This document shows, one piece after another, positions 6,959 to 16,550 of a stretch of DNA of 32,299 nucleotides (position 1 is its first letter; every line of letters starts with the position of its first letter). The notes under the pieces were generated by a model. It did no database searches. It was not told the origin of the DNA and saw nothing but the letters and a program-made list of their open reading frames with translations. The position numbers were made by a program, and so were the translations under genes. The DNA is from an uncultured beta proteobacterium (GTDB taxonomy: Bacteria; Pseudomonadota; Gammaproteobacteria; Burkholderiales; Burkholderiaceae_C): assembly GCA_903930255.1 (NCBI GenBank), contig CAIYYA010000299.1:1-32299 (forward strand), written 5' to 3'.

Positions 6959-9079
6959 TCAGGCCACACGCTCCCAAATGGTCACCTCAGACAAAGTGTG
7001 CTGAAATTTGCGTCGGGTTTCACGAATCACAAATGGCACTGACTGTGGCCCTTGCAAAAGCTTGAAATGCTGACCCAAAATTTGGTGCAGACCATCAAGT
7101 GTGCTGACACTCTCTCCATCACGCTTAAAGCCACCCAGCCAAGCTTCTTTGGGTGTGTGCTCTGGCAGCCAGGTATAAGGTGAGGTGATCATCAACAAAC
7201 CACCTATATTCAAGCGAGAGTGGATCGTACTGAGCAATTTTGCCGGATCGTACAAACGGTCTATCAAGTTGGCCGCAAGAATAAAGTCGTAGTCAGCAAA
7301 AATCGGCTTCAGATTGCACGCATCTCCTTGCAAAAAATTCACTTTGTGGCGCTGCAACTCCAGCCCCAATCCACTCAGTGTGCGCTCCTGATAAAAGACC
7401 AGCTCACCCTCATCAGCCAAGGTGTAACGCAGCACACCGTGCTCGGCCAGTTGCACCCCCTGCCCGATGAAGCGGGTTGAAAAATCGATACCCGTCACCG
7501 CATCGAAATGTTTGGCCAGCTCAAAGCTCGCGCGACCGCTGGCGCAACCCAAATCGAGCGCCTTGCGGGCGGGTTTGCCAGCCATGGCTGCAATGCCTAT
7601 TTGCGCCAAAGTGGCGGGGAAATTGGCCACACCAAAATAGTTTTCACCATAATGGAATTCGGCATACTCCGAGAGCAGCTTGTCAGTTTCATAATGGGAC
7701 GAAGGCAGTTCGACAGGCGCTTGCGCGACCACATAGCGAAACCCGGCATGCTGGAAAAAGTGACGCCGAAACGCATAACGGGCACTTTTCAAGGCCTCAT
7801 TACCGCACGAGATCCACGAGCCACCTTTGATCAAATTGTGTCGGCCATCGAATGTTGGCACACTGAAATCGTCGTAGTGAGGGTGCACGGCAAAGCCATC
7901 AAACGGATAAATCGGAGTTTGTGTCCACTGCCAAACATTACCGACCACATCAAAAAAATCACCCTGGGCAAACGTGTTGACCGGGCAACTAGAAGCGCCA
8001 TGATCGAGATGAATATTCGCTCCAGCTTGGGCATTGCGTGGCACTTCAGACAGATTGGCAGCCTCATACAAACGCACCCACTCATCCTCCGTGGGCAACC
8101 TGACAGGCAACTGTGTCTGGGCTGCTTTCCAATGGCAAAACGCCAGGGCTTCGTGGCAATTGACTTCGACCGGCCAATCCCATGGCATGGAAACTTCTTC
8201 AGTCATTAAGCGCAGCAACCATTTCTCACCTTGCTGGCGCCAGAAAGTGGGATGCAGCGCTTGCGTGTGCTCACGCCAAGCCCACCCCTCTTCCAACCAA
8301 TGCTGAGCAGTTGTGTAACCACCCGCATCAACAAAACCCAAATACTCCTGATTACTCACCAGATAACGGCTGGCCTGAAATGCAGCCACTTCAGCCGTAT
8401 GCTGACCAAATTCATTGTCCCAGCCATAGGTGTTATCGGTCAGCGCTTTGCCAGACGACACCGTGCCGCTGGTCACTGTCACCAGCGAGTTTTGTGGCGC
8501 AATGCCCTGTTGTCGACAGGCTTGCCAAGCCGAATGTGGCTGCACATAACGCAACTCATGCTGTCGAATCAACACCGACGACGTTTCGAGATGAATCCGC
8601 TCGTGCTCAATGCCCATCAAGATCGTCCACCACGGGCTACTGGCAACGATCGGCAGACTCAGCGGCATGTCACACATCAGTTGATCAACCACGGCGCGCA
8701 CGCGTTGGCGATATGCACGCACTTCGTCAACTGCAGGCCAGTCGTAATGCGCTGAATTCAGATCGTCCCAGCTCATCTCATCGACACCTACTGCAAACAT
8801 CGACTCCATCTTGGGATCAATACGCGCTGGAATCAGCCGAGCCAGTAGCAGTTTGTTGATAAAAAAAGTGGTGGTATGCCCATAATAAAAAATCAAAGGG
8901 TGGCGCAGTGAAATTGACCTGACGTAATAAGCCTCATCTTCGCGCAGAGTTTCAAAAAGCTGTTCATAGCGATCCAGCGTCGCGTGAAAATAGCCACGAA
9001 TTTCCTCACGTTTGGCGGCAACATCGTCTCCACTTAAAAGCGGTGTTCTTGGGAAAATCTGGGCTTGAATCGAGGTCAT
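6959..9079 (-). CDS. ovoA: 5-histidylcysteine sulfoxide synthase with fused 4-mercaptohistidine N1-methyltransferase
   Basis: A 706-residue three-part enzyme of ovothiol A biosynthesis. The N-terminal DinB-like domain (about 20-185) supplies the iron site: His67 in FYYGH, and the HX3HXE motif EHERIHLE with His159, His163 and Glu165. A formylglycine-generating-enzyme-like domain (about 205-455) contains GGSW at 419-422 and RYAFRRHFFQHAGFRYV. The C-terminal SAM methyltransferase (about 465-706) has LDLGCASGRASFEL near 508. By family knowledge, the first parts join cysteine to the C5 of histidine using oxygen, and the last part methylates N1 after a lyase (OvoB) has acted. No OvoB is present here. 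A ribosome site AGGA lies nine bases before the ATG, with a 12-base palindrome further upstream. It follows nadA after 67 bases. Confidence 0.92.
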   Translation of the reverse strand: MTSIQAQIFPRTPLLSGDDVAAKREEIRGYFHATLDRYEQLFETLREDEAYYVRSISLRHPLIFYYGHTTTFFINKLLLARLIPARIDPKMESMFAVGVDEMSWDDLNSAHYDWPAVDEVRAYRQRVRAVVDQLMCDMPLSLPIVASSPWWTILMGIEHERIHLETSSVLIRQHELRYVQPHSAWQACRQQGIAPQNSLVTVTSGTVSSGKALTDNTYGWDNEFGQHTAEVAAFQASRYLVSNQEYLGFVDAGGYTTAQHWLEEGWAWREHTQALHPTFWRQQGEKWLLRLMTEEVSMPWDWPVEVNCHEALAFCHWKAAQTQLPVRLPTEDEWVRLYEAANLSEVPRNAQAGANIHLDHGASSCPVNTFAQGDFFDVVGNVWQWTQTPIYPFDGFAVHPHYDDFSVPTFDGRHNLIKGGSWISCGNEALKSARYAFRRHFFQHAGFRYVVAQAPVELPSSHYETDKLLSEYAEFHYGENYFGVANFPATLAQIGIAAMAGKPARKALDLGCASGRASFELAKHFDAVTGIDFSTRFIGQGVQLAEHGVLRYTLADEGELVFYQERTLSGLGLELQRHKVNFLQGDACNLKPIFADYDFILAANLIDRLYDPAKLLSTIHSRLNIGGLLMITSPYTWLPEHTPKEAWLGGFKRDGESVSTLDGLHQILGQHFKLLQGPQSVPFVIRETRRKFQHTLSEVTIWERVA

Positions 9080-9104
9080 ATAAAAATCCTATGGCTTGCA
9101 CCCT

Positions 9105-9116
9105 GTTCAATTGAAC
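9105..9116. promoter_or_regulatory. Perfect 12-bp palindrome upstream of ovoA
   Basis: GTTCAATTGAAC is fully self-complementary and sits 25 bases before the ovoA start, in the only sizeable gap (67 bases) between nadA and ovoA. Its place is right for an operator controlling ovoA separately from the NAD genes. It is too AT-rich and lacks the T-run for a terminator. The regulator is unknown. Confidence 0.4.
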
Positions 9117-9146
9117 TGAAAACTGTCGATAGATTTGCTGGATGTT

Positions 9147-10283
9147 TCAGGCTGCGCCGATGCTCGGCACCAAACTGCCTGCATCTCGCCCCCCTTTAAA
9201 AGCGGCAGTAAAAGCCAGCATGCGATCAATTGGCAATCGGGCGCGAGGAATTAGCACCGGGTCAACCAAGATCTCATTCGCACCCGTTTCCAGCACGCGT
9301 GCCACATCCGCCAGACCATTCATGGCCATCCAGGGGCAATGTGCACAGCTTTTGCAAGTGGCACTGTTGCCAGCGGTGGGCGCTTCAAGAAAGATTTTGC
9401 CCGGATTGAGGCTGCGCAACTTGTGCAACATGCCGTTGTCGGTTGCCACAATAAAGGTTTTGGCATCCATTTCACGTGCGGCCTGCAAAATGGCCGAGGT
9501 CGAACCCACCGCATCAGCCAGTGCCACCACTGAAGCAGGAGACTCAGGGTGCACCAGCACTTTGGCATCGGGATGCTCACGCAGCAAATCTTCAAGTTCC
9601 TGTGATTTGAATTCATCGTGCACGATGCACGAACCGCCCCACATCAGCATGTCGGCACCGGTTTCACGCTGAATGTAGCCGCCCAAGTGGCGATCAGGTG
9701 CCCACAAAATTTTGTGCCCCTTGTCTTTCAATGCCCGCACAATTTCAAGGGCGCAACTTGAAGTGACCAACCAGTCAGCACGGGCCTTTACTGATGCGCT
9801 GGTGTTGGCATAGACCACCACGGTACGATCCGGATGTGCATCACAAAAGGCGCTGAAATCTTGCACCGGACAGCCCAGATCGAGTGAACAGCTAGCCTCA
9901 AGATCGGGCATCAGCACGCGCTTGTGTGGTGACAGGATTTTTGAGGTTTCACCCATGAAACGCACACCCGATACCACCAGCGTCTGTGCCGCGTGGTCAC
10001 GCCCAAAACGCGCCATCTCGAGCGAATCGCTCACCAACCCACCGGTTTCTTCGGCCAAATCCTGCAAATCCGGGTGCACATAATAATGAGACACCATCAC
10101 CGCATTTTTTTCTTTTAACAAGCGGCGAATTTGGTCTTTCAGAGCTGCGCGTTCAAACGCTGATGGTTCGACCGGAACTCGCGCCCAAACATGTTTGGTA
10201 GCACAAACCGAGCCACTGGCCGCGCTATCGGACTGCGGTTGTTCGTAGTCAATTTCTTTCAAATCAGAAGAAGTGACATTCAT
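9147..10283 (-). CDS. nadA: Quinolinate synthase A
   Basis: A 378-residue quinolinate synthase that condenses iminoaspartate with dihydroxyacetone phosphate in de novo NAD synthesis. The three cysteines expected to hold the [4Fe-4S] cluster are present with the same spacing as in E. coli NadA: Cys132 ([10 protein letters not shown]), Cys219 ([10 protein letters not shown]) and Cys316 ([10 protein letters not shown]). Other family marks are [19 protein letters not shown] and [19 protein letters not shown]. The N-terminal 40 residues are variable. Its start overlaps the nadC stop by four bases (ATGA), so the two are translationally coupled. The iminoaspartate-forming partner, L-aspartate oxidase (nadB), is not in the window. 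Confidence 0.97.
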   Translation of the reverse strand: MNVTSSDLKEIDYEQPQSDSAASGSVCATKHVWARVPVEPSAFERAALKDQIRRLLKEKNAVMVSHYYVHPDLQDLAEETGGLVSDSLEMARFGRDHAAQTLVVSGVRFMGETSKILSPHKRVLMPDLEASCSLDLGCPVQDFSAFCDAHPDRTVVVYANTSASVKARADWLVTSSCALEIVRALKDKGHKILWAPDRHLGGYIQRETGADMLMWGGSCIVHDEFKSQELEDLLREHPDAKVLVHPESPASVVALADAVGSTSAILQAAREMDAKTFIVATDNGMLHKLRSLNPGKIFLEAPTAGNSATCKSCAHCPWMAMNGLADVARVLETGANEILVDPVLIPRARLPIDRMLAFTAAFKGGRDAGSLVPSIGAA

Positions 10284-11170
10284 ACAACTTCGGATGCAAA
10301 ACGCATTGAAAAATCAATCGCCCGAACGTCTTTGGTCAAGGTGCCAATCGAAATCCGATCAACACCGGTCGCCGCAATAGCGCGCACCGTGGTCAAATTA
10401 ACGCCACCGGATACCTCCAGAATGGCGCGTCCGGCATTGATGTGCACAGCCTCACAAAGTTGCGCCAGGCTCATGTTGTCCAGCAGCACCATACGAGCAC
10501 CTGCAGCTAACGCCTCCTGCAACTGATCCAAGGTTTCAACTTCAATTTCGACAAAGCTGGCACTTGGAGCCAGTTGTGCGACGCGCTTTAACACGGCGGT
10601 TACACCACCCGCGGCAGCAATGTGGTTTTCCTTGATGAGCACCGCATCGTACAAACCAATACGGTGGTTCGTGCCACCACCCGTGCGTACCGCATATTTT
10701 TGCGCCAGACGCAGGCCTGGCAAGGTTTTACGTGTATCGACGATCTGTGCGCGTGCGCCCTGCACTTCCTGCACGGCACGCACATAGTCATGGGTTTTGC
10801 TGGCAACACCACTCAGAAGCTGTAAAAAATTCAGCGCTGTGCGCTCAGCGGTCAGCAGGGCGCGCGCCGAGCCTTCCATTTGCAGCACCACCTGATCGGG
10901 CTCGCAAAGTTGCCCTTCTTCCACGCACCAGTTGATGTGTACCGAAGGGTCTAATTGCTGCAGTGCAGACTGGGCCCAAGGAGATCCACAAATAACTGCG
11001 GCCTCGCGTGCCAGAACGCGCGCACGCGCTCTGCGCTGTGGGTCAATCAATCCAGCTGTTAAATCGCCAGCACCATCGGCAGCGCCAACGTCTTCAAGAA
11101 TGGCGCGTTGCGCATCGGCTTGCGCCAATGCAGCCACAGAGGCAGCAGAAAAATCAAAAATGTCAGCCAT
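10280..11170 (-). CDS. nadC: Nicotinate-nucleotide pyrophosphorylase (carboxylating)
   Basis: A 296-residue quinolinate phosphoribosyltransferase, converting quinolinate and PRPP to nicotinate mononucleotide. Active-site signatures are GDLTA (35-39), ERTALNFLQ (109-117), [10 protein letters not shown] (145-154), [10 protein letters not shown] (164-173) and KENH (180-183). The length is normal for the family. It sits between gpsA (19 bases upstream) and nadA (four-base overlap), so the two consecutive steps of NAD synthesis are made from one message. No separate promoter is obvious. Confidence 0.97.
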   Translation of the reverse strand: MADIFDFSAASVAALAQADAQRAILEDVGAADGAGDLTAGLIDPQRRARARVLAREAAVICGSPWAQSALQQLDPSVHINWCVEEGQLCEPDQVVLQMEGSARALLTAERTALNFLQLLSGVASKTHDYVRAVQEVQGARAQIVDTRKTLPGLRLAQKYAVRTGGGTNHRIGLYDAVLIKENHIAAAGGVTAVLKRVAQLAPSASFVEIEVETLDQLQEALAAGARMVLLDNMSLAQLCEAVHINAGRAILEVSGGVNLTTVRAIAATGVDRISIGTLTKDVRAIDFSMRFASEVV

Positions 11171-11189
11171 TCAAATCACCTTTGCACTG

Positions 11190-12206
11190 TTAAGCCAATT
11201 CAACCGTGGGTTCGCGCCCCATCAAGCGCACAACGGCTTGCACCGGGGTCATTTGGCCATCCAGCAAGGCCACCACAGCCTGAGCGATAGGCATCTCGAT
11301 TCCCAACAAGGTTGCACGTTGCACCACAGTGCGGGCACTGTAAACGCCTTCAGCCACATGTCCCAATGAAGCCACAGCCTGCGTCAGGCTTTGACCGGCA
11401 GCCAAAGCCTTGCCGACCTGCCGATTGCGTGACAAATCACCTGTGGCCGTCAGCACCAGATCACCCAAACCACTCAAACCCATGAAAGTTTCAGGGCGCG
11501 CACCCAAGGCCAACCCCAAGCGTGTCATTTCGGCCAGCCCTCGGGTGATCAGGGCCGCGCGGGCGTTCAAGCCCAAACCCAGGCCATCACACAAGCCGGT
11601 GGCAATAGCCAACACGTTTTTGACCGCTCCGCCAACTTCTACACCAACAATGTCATCGTTGGCATAAACGCGAAGTGTCGGGCAATGAAAAGCCGCAACC
11701 AAAGCCCGACGCACTGACTCATGGCGGCTGGCAGCCACCAGCGCAGTTGGCTGAGCACGCGCCACCTCGAGTGCGAAACTCGGCCCACTCAAAACACCAG
11801 CGATCAAATCAGGCGCTTGCTGCGCTTGTATTTCATGGGATAAAAGACCAAAAGATGCTGCAACTGGCGCTTCAAAACCTTTGCACAGCCAAGCCACAGG
11901 CGCTTGGCAGCGCTGCAACTTGGCCAACATCTGGCGCAGTGCGGCCATCGGCGTTGCCACCACCACCAAATCAGCATCAGCGAGCAAAGAACTGGTAGCA
12001 GCCAATTCCACTGAACTAAAGGCCAAAGTCTCGGGCAATAACACACCAGGCAAGTAGCGCTGATTGCTGCGCAGCAGCTGCAGCTGCTGCAACTGCACTG
12101 GGTCACGCGCCCATAACGTGACGTTGTTCCCAGCAGTGACGTTGCCAGCAGCACTGGCAGCCAACGCCGTACCCCAAGCGCCCGCACCAAGCACTATAAT
12201 TTTCAT
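11190..12206 (-). CDS. gpsA: Glycerol-3-phosphate dehydrogenase [NAD(P)+]
   Basis: A 338-residue enzyme making sn-glycerol 3-phosphate from dihydroxyacetone phosphate for phospholipid synthesis. The dinucleotide loop GAGAWG is at residues 7-12; the substrate and catalytic region is [11 protein letters not shown] (139-149) and [17 protein letters not shown] with Lys196; the C-terminal domain has [19 protein letters not shown]. Residues 38-46 form a Gln/Leu run whose codons make a perfect 20-base DNA palindrome at 12071-12090, probably a composition effect. The gene follows secB by 48 bases, a gene neighbour shared with many proteobacteria. The ribosome site is weak. Confidence 0.96.
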   Translation of the reverse strand: MKIIVLGAGAWGTALAASAAGNVTAGNNVTLWARDPVQLQQLQLLRSNQRYLPGVLLPETLAFSSVELAATSSLLADADLVVVATPMAALRQMLAKLQRCQAPVAWLCKGFEAPVAASFGLLSHEIQAQQAPDLIAGVLSGPSFALEVARAQPTALVAASRHESVRRALVAAFHCPTLRVYANDDIVGVEVGGAVKNVLAIATGLCDGLGLGLNARAALITRGLAEMTRLGLALGARPETFMGLSGLGDLVLTATGDLSRNRQVGKALAAGQSLTQAVASLGHVAEGVYSARTVVQRATLLGIEMPIAQAVVALLDGQMTPVQAVVRLMGREPTVELA

Positions 12207-12254
12207 AGCTTATTACGCAATGAATACAAGCGCTGGAGGCCTAAAAGACCAAGT

Positions 12255-12704
12255 TTATTGTGTGACCTGTGGTTCCGTCTGAGCCGCTTGTTGCTGCTCG
12301 TACATAGCCTGAAAGTTGATTTCTGACAGGTGCACTGGTGGAAAACCACCTCGCTGAATCAGATCGGCCACATTGCCACGCAGGTAGGGATAAACGATCT
12401 GCGGGCAAGCAATGCCCATGATCGGACCCATTTGCTCGGCTGGCAGATTGCGAATTTCAAAAATTCCAGCTTGCGTGGCTTCCACCAAAAACACGGTTTT
12501 GTCTTTGATTTTGGTTTGCACGGTGGCAGTCACGGCGACTTCAAAAATGCCTTCAGCAACTGGGGAGGCATTGACACCGAGCTGGATATCCACTGTGGGT
12601 TGCTCCTGTTCGAGCAAGATGGCAGGTGAATTGGGTTGTTCCAGCGATGCACCTTTGAGGTAAACGCGCTGAATCTGGAAAATCGGGTCTTGTGTGTCGG
12701 CCAT
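12255..12704 (-). CDS. secB: Protein-export chaperone SecB
   Basis: A 149-residue SecB, the tetrameric cytoplasmic chaperone that keeps preproteins unfolded and passes them to SecA. The sequence aligns over its whole length with the family: [19 protein letters not shown] near the N-terminus, a central beta-rich core, and [20 protein letters not shown] followed by [13 protein letters not shown]. The tail is Gln-rich and variable. It lies between grxC (28 bases upstream) and gpsA, the standard proteobacterial order. The export substrates probably include the SNase-like protein and the large adhesin in this window, but that is inference. Confidence 0.97.
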   Translation of the reverse strand: MADTQDPIFQIQRVYLKGASLEQPNSPAILLEQEQPTVDIQLGVNASPVAEGIFEVAVTATVQTKIKDKTVFLVEATQAGIFEIRNLPAEQMGPIMGIACPQIVYPYLRGNVADLIQRGGFPPVHLSEINFQAMYEQQQAAQTEPQVTQ

Positions 12705-12732
12705 AGAGCTCTTTCAGTTAAAAATTAGTTTT

Positions 12733-12993
12733 TCAGGCAGTCTGAAGCAAGGGGGTAAGTCCACCTTGGCTATCCAGCGCCACCAAATCATCGCATCCAC
12801 CCACGTGGGTTGCACCAATGAAAATTTGTGGAACGGTGCGACGCCCGGTCAAAGTCACCATTTTGTCGCGCTCTTGCGGGTTCATGTCGATGCGAATTTC
12901 TTCAATTTGTGTGACACCCCGAGCCTTGAGCAATTGTTTGGCACGAATGCAATAGGGGCATACGGCGGTCGTGTACATGGTGATCGTTGGCAT
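12733..12993 (-). CDS. grxC: Glutaredoxin 3
   Basis: An 86-residue class I glutaredoxin with the dithiol active site CPYC (Cys12, Cys15) and the glutathione-binding TVPQIFIGATHVGGCDDL. It reduces glutathione mixed disulfides and disulfides in the cytoplasm. The start listed gives the normal family N-terminus MPTITMYTT and has GGGAGT nine bases upstream; an in-frame start 33 bases further out would overlap the rhodanese stop and add unrelated residues. It is second in the rhodanese-grxC-secB-gpsA run. Confidence 0.95.
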   Translation of the reverse strand: MPTITMYTTAVCPYCIRAKQLLKARGVTQIEEIRIDMNPQERDKMVTLTGRRTVPQIFIGATHVGGCDDLVALDSQGGLTPLLQTA

Positions 12994-13012
12994 GCAATGG
13001 ACTCCCGTGCGC

Positions 13013-13420
13013 TCAGGCTTTAACAATCGGCAAATTGGCGCTGCGCCAAGCGCTCATGCCACCCGCCAGCGACTGTGCTTGTTCGTAACCCAGCTTTTTT
13101 GCAATGCTCAATGCCCGACCACTGCGCGCACCCGACTGGCAAATCAGAATCAAGGGGAGTGCCTTATTTTTCACGGTTGTTACCAATTTTTGATCGAGTT
13201 GACCCAAGGGTATGTTTTTCGCACCCAGCACATGCCCAGCTGCAAATTCAGCAGGCTCACAAACGTCCACCAGCACCGCTTTTTGATGATTCATCAACTG
13301 CACAGCAGCATCGGGCGTCAATGCACCTTGCCCTGCCCCCTGCAACACCGGCATGAGCAACATCACGCCAGCAGACAGCACAACCGCAATTAACATCCAG
13401 TTATCAAGAATAAATTTCAC
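13013..13420 (-). CDS. Membrane-anchored rhodanese-like protein
   Basis: A 135-residue protein with one N-terminal membrane helix (about 8-26) and a single rhodanese domain. The active-site loop ICQSGARSG contains the catalytic Cys94; DVCEPAEFAAGHVLGAKNIPL is the usual N-terminal half of the domain. Such proteins carry persulfide sulfur; the acceptor is unknown. The position of the domain after the single helix leaves its side of the membrane open. It heads the minus-strand run ahead of grxC (gap about 19 bases), a conserved proteobacterial arrangement, and diverges from gpmA across 108 bases. Confidence 0.9.
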   Translation of the reverse strand: MKFILDNWMLIAVVLSAGVMLLMPVLQGAGQGALTPDAAVQLMNHQKAVLVDVCEPAEFAAGHVLGAKNIPLGQLDQKLVTTVKNKALPLILICQSGARSGRALSIAKKLGYEQAQSLAGGMSAWRSANLPIVKA

Positions 13421-13528
13421 TTCAGCATCCTAGTAGGTGGTCGGGAGACAAGCCGCGCATTTTAGAATGCATATTGGCCATATGTGCGACACCTGTCACG
13501 CAAAAGCCTTATCCACATTCATACCATC
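13421..13528. promoter_or_regulatory. Divergent control region between the rhodanese gene and gpmA
   Basis: These 108 bases must carry promoters for both directions. A TAGAAT (13463-13468) is a possible plus-strand -10 box, though I see no good -35 at the right distance. A near-palindrome, CATATTGGCCATATG (13470-13484, one extra T on the left), lies close to the centre. No riboswitch-like structure is recognised. Confidence 0.4.
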
Positions 13529-14272
13529 ATGCACAAACTTGTCCTGATTCGTCACGGCGAATCCACCTGGAATCTTGAAAATCGCTTTACCGGCTGGACC
13601 GACGTCGACTTGACGCCCACCGGTTTGGAGCAAGCTAAAAACGCAGGTCGCCTGCTGAAAGCCGAGGGCTACGAATTTGACGTGGCCTACACCAGCGTAC
13701 TGAAACGCGCCACGCGCACCCTGTGGCATGTGCTCGACGAAATGGAGCGCACCTGGCTGCCTGTGGTGAACAACTGGCGCTTGAATGAACGCCACTACGG
13801 TGCCTTACAGGGGCTCAACAAATCCGACATGGCCAAACAATATGGTGATGCCCAAGTGCTGATCTGGCGCCGCAGTTATGACACGCCACCGCCCGCGTTG
13901 CAAGCCGATGATCCGCGCTGTGAACGCGCTGATCTGCGCTATGCCAAACTCGCCGCAGAGCAGGTTCCCCTGACAGAGTGCCTGAAAGACACAGTAGCCC
14001 GCGTGATGCCGCTTTGGCATGAAACCCTGGCTCCGGCTATTTCGCAGGGTCAGCGCGTCGTCATTGCAGCACACGGCAACTCCATTCGTGCCCTCGTCAA
14101 ATACCTGGACAATATTTCTGACTCAGACATTGTCGGATTGAACATTCCCAACGGCATTCCGCTGGTTTATGAGCTTGACGCTGCACTGCAACCGATTCGC
14201 CACTACTATCTAGGTGATGCAGAGGCCGCCGCCAAAGCAGCAGCAGCAGTAGCGGCCCAGGGAAAAACCTGA
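13529..14272 (+). CDS. gpmA: 2,3-bisphosphoglycerate-dependent phosphoglycerate mutase
   Basis: A 247-residue glycolytic mutase interconverting 3- and 2-phosphoglycerate. The phosphohistidine loop [10 protein letters not shown] has Arg8 and His9; [13 protein letters not shown] and the second histidine in [15 protein letters not shown] complete the active site. The start is placed at the ATG giving [11 protein letters not shown]; an upstream in-frame start adds 15 unrelated residues. The C-terminal tail is Ala-rich (encoded by repeated GCA/GCC codons) and has no known role. It is followed by ctpA after 35 bases, a conserved pairing in betaproteobacteria. Confidence 0.97.
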   Translation: MHKLVLIRHGESTWNLENRFTGWTDVDLTPTGLEQAKNAGRLLKAEGYEFDVAYTSVLKRATRTLWHVLDEMERTWLPVVNNWRLNERHYGALQGLNKSDMAKQYGDAQVLIWRRSYDTPPPALQADDPRCERADLRYAKLAAEQVPLTECLKDTVARVMPLWHETLAPAISQGQRVVIAAHGNSIRALVKYLDNISDSDIVGLNIPNGIPLVYELDAALQPIRHYYLGDAEAAAKAAAAVAAQGKT

Positions 14273-14307
14273 AATCAGCCAATTCGCTTTAGCTAACTCG
14301 GATCATC

Positions 14308-15780
14308 ATGGGTCACAAACTGAAAATCACCGGCTGGATCGCTATCGGAGTTGTCGCTGGCGCGCTCACTACCGTTTCTCTGCAAACGGTGGCACGCAAC
14401 ACGCTGGCACCGTTACCACTCGAAGAACTGCAGCAATTGGCAGCGGTATTTGGCATGGTGAAAAGCAACTATGTCGAGCCTGTCGATGAAAAAAAACTCA
14501 TCACCGACGCCATTGCTGGCATGGTGGCGGGGCTTGACCCGCACTCGGTTTATCTCGATAAAAAAGCCCTGAAAGACTTCAATGAGGGCACTACCGGCAA
14601 ATTTGTCGGGGTGGGCATTGAGATTTCGCAAGAAGACGGCCTGATCAAAGTGGTTTCACCCATTGAAGGCTCACCGGCATTTCGCGCCGGACTCAAACCC
14701 AACGATTTGATTATCAAAATAGACGATACCCCGGTTAAGGGTCTGACGCTCAATGAAGGTGTCAAGCGCATGCGTGGCGAACCCAACACCAAGGTTCAGC
14801 TCAGCGTTTTTCGCAAAGACGAAAATCGCACCTTTCCGGTGACGATCGTGCGCGAAGAAATTAAAACCCAGAGCGTCAAAGCACGTCTCGTCGAACCTGG
14901 CTATGGCTGGATTCGCCTTAGCCAGTTCCAAGAGCGCACGGTGGCCGATTTTGCACGCAAGATGGAAGAGCTTTACAAGCAAGAGCCCAAACTCAAGGGT
15001 TTGGTGCTCGACCTGCGCAATGATCCGGGGGGCTATCTGGATGCCGCTGTTGCCATTTCTGCCGCTTTTTTGCCCGAAAATGTGACCGTGGTTTCAGCAA
15101 ACGGACAATTGGCTGAAAGCAAATTTACTTATAAAGCATCGCCACGCTTTTACCATCGCCGAGGTGGCGCCGATCCACTCAAACATCTGCATGATGTAAC
15201 ACACGGTGCACTAAAGTCCGTACCCTTGGTGGTGTTGGTGAATGAGGGGTCGGCATCAGCCAGCGAAATCGTTGCCGGCGCGCTGCAAGATCATCAGCGT
15301 GCCAAATTGCTTGGCAGCCAGACTTTTGGCAAGGGTTCCGTGCAAACTGCGGTTTGCCTGGATTCTGCTTTTCGCATGGACAACTGCCCCTCGGCTGCCC
15401 TCAAGCTCACCACCAGCCGCTATTACACGCCTAGTGGCAAATCGATTCAGGCCAAGGGTATCGTGCCGGACGTGATGGTAGATGAAACCCTCGAGGGCAA
15501 CCTGTTTGCCGCCTTGCGCACGCGTGAGGCCGACTTGGAAAAACATCTGGGCAGCGGACAGGGCAATGAAGCCAAAGACGAAGTGCGCGAGAAGGCTCGC
15601 GAAGAGGCACGAAAAAAACTCGAAGAAGAAATGAAAAAGCCACCTGCCGAACGCAAAATTCCTGAATATGGCTCTGACAAAGACTTCCAGTTGCAGCAAG
15701 CACTCAACCAGCTCAAGGGGCAAAGTGTTTTGGTGAGCAAAACCCAGGTTGAACGGCCTGAACCCAAAAAAGAAAATTAA
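14308..15780 (+). CDS. S41 family carboxy-terminal processing protease
   Basis: A 490-residue periplasmic protease of the CtpA/Prc type. An N-terminal signal or anchor helix spans about 8-24. A PDZ domain lies near 95-180 (GVGIEISQEDGLIKVVSPIEG). The S41 catalytic core has LVLDLRNDPGGYLD, the nucleophile Ser317 in NEGSASASEI and Lys342 in TFGKGSVQT; the 25-residue spacing equals that of E. coli Prc. A charged Lys/Glu-rich helix (about 410-465) precedes the end. It trims C-termini of envelope proteins; partners such as an LbcA-like adaptor are not seen here. It lies between gpmA and the MoeB-like gene, five bases from the latter. Confidence 0.94.
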   Translation: MGHKLKITGWIAIGVVAGALTTVSLQTVARNTLAPLPLEELQQLAAVFGMVKSNYVEPVDEKKLITDAIAGMVAGLDPHSVYLDKKALKDFNEGTTGKFVGVGIEISQEDGLIKVVSPIEGSPAFRAGLKPNDLIIKIDDTPVKGLTLNEGVKRMRGEPNTKVQLSVFRKDENRTFPVTIVREEIKTQSVKARLVEPGYGWIRLSQFQERTVADFARKMEELYKQEPKLKGLVLDLRNDPGGYLDAAVAISAAFLPENVTVVSANGQLAESKFTYKASPRFYHRRGGADPLKHLHDVTHGALKSVPLVVLVNEGSASASEIVAGALQDHQRAKLLGSQTFGKGSVQTAVCLDSAFRMDNCPSAALKLTTSRYYTPSGKSIQAKGIVPDVMVDETLEGNLFAALRTREADLEKHLGSGQGNEAKDEVREKAREEARKKLEEEMKKPPAERKIPEYGSDKDFQLQQALNQLKGQSVLVSKTQVERPEPKKEN

Positions 15781-15785
15781 CAACC

Positions 15786-16550
15786 ATGCTTGACGCCGAC
15801 TTGTTGCGCTATTCGCGCCACATTTTGCTCAACGAAATTGGGGTAGACGGACAGCAGCGCATTCAAGATACCCATGCGCTCATCATTGGAGCAGGCGGAC
15901 TGGGTTCGCCGGTCGCCCTTTATCTGGGCTCAGCCGGACTTGGCAAAATAACCATCGTCGATCACGACAGCGTTGATGCAACCAACCTGCAACGCCAGAT
16001 TGCGCACACTTTGGCGCGCGTGGGCAGCCCCAAGGTCACCTCCATTCAAACGGCCATTCAACAAATCAACCCGACTGTTCAGGTGCAGGCGATCCAAACC
16101 CGCGCCGATGCAACACTTTTAAACCAGCTGGTTGCAAAGGCCGATGTCGTGCTCGACTGTTGCGATAACTTTGCCACCCGTCATGCCATCAACACCGCCT
16201 GCGTAACTCATGGGAAACCGCTGGTATCCGGTGCGGCCATCCGTTTTGACGGTCAAATTTGCGTTTATGACACACGCTTGACCGATTCACCTTGCTACGC
16301 CTGTGTGTTCCCGCTCGATGCCACTTTTGAAGAAACCCGTTGCGCCACGATGGGGGTGTTTGCGCCATTGGTCGGAATTGTTGGCTCGATGCAAGCGGCT
16401 GAAGCACTTAAGCTGATCACAGGAACTGGGCAAACCCTGACCGGTCGACTGCTCATGATCGATGGCCGCGCCATGGAATTCACCGAAGTCAAACTGCAGC
16501 GCAATCCAAATTGCCCTGTTTGTGCCGAGCGCTATCCGCGTTTGGGATAG
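15786..16550 (+). CDS. HesA/MoeB/ThiF family adenylyltransferase
   Basis: A 254-residue E1-like enzyme that adenylates the C-terminal Gly-Gly of a sulfur-carrier protein. Present are RYSRHILLNEIG (8-19), the ATP loop GAGGLGS (35-41), NLQRQ (67-71), and the zinc cysteines Cys170/Cys173 and Cys243/Cys246. Cys186 in TRCATMGVFAP corresponds to the conserved cysteine loop. It could serve molybdopterin (MoaD) or thiamine (ThiS) synthesis; no carrier gene is nearby, so I leave the symbol open, though this locus is often called moeB. It starts five bases after the protease. Its last 19 bases overlap the end of the convergent nuclease gene. Confidence 0.93.
   Translation: MLDADLLRYSRHILLNEIGVDGQQRIQDTHALIIGAGGLGSPVALYLGSAGLGKITIVDHDSVDATNLQRQIAHTLARVGSPKVTSIQTAIQQINPTVQVQAIQTRADATLLNQLVAKADVVLDCCDNFATRHAINTACVTHGKPLVSGAAIRFDGQICVYDTRLTDSPCYACVFPLDATFEETRCATMGVFAPLVGIVGSMQAAEALKLITGTGQTLTGRLLMIDGRAMEFTEVKLQRNPNCPVCAERYPRLG

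Noticed and set aside
7508..8859. Long plus-strand open frames opposite ovoA (233 and 225 codons)
   Set aside because: They lie wholly within the antisense of a well-recognised enzyme, have no family likeness, and are His/Arg/Cys-rich as expected of shadow frames.
12071..12090. Perfect 20-base palindrome built of GCAGCAGCTG/CAGCTGCTGC
   Set aside because: It lies inside gpsA and is explained by alternating Leu/Gln codons; no regulatory placement.
14230..14265. GCA/GCC-rich tract near the end of gpmA as a microsatellite
   Set aside because: It encodes an Ala-rich tail and is interrupted; no evidence of phase variation.
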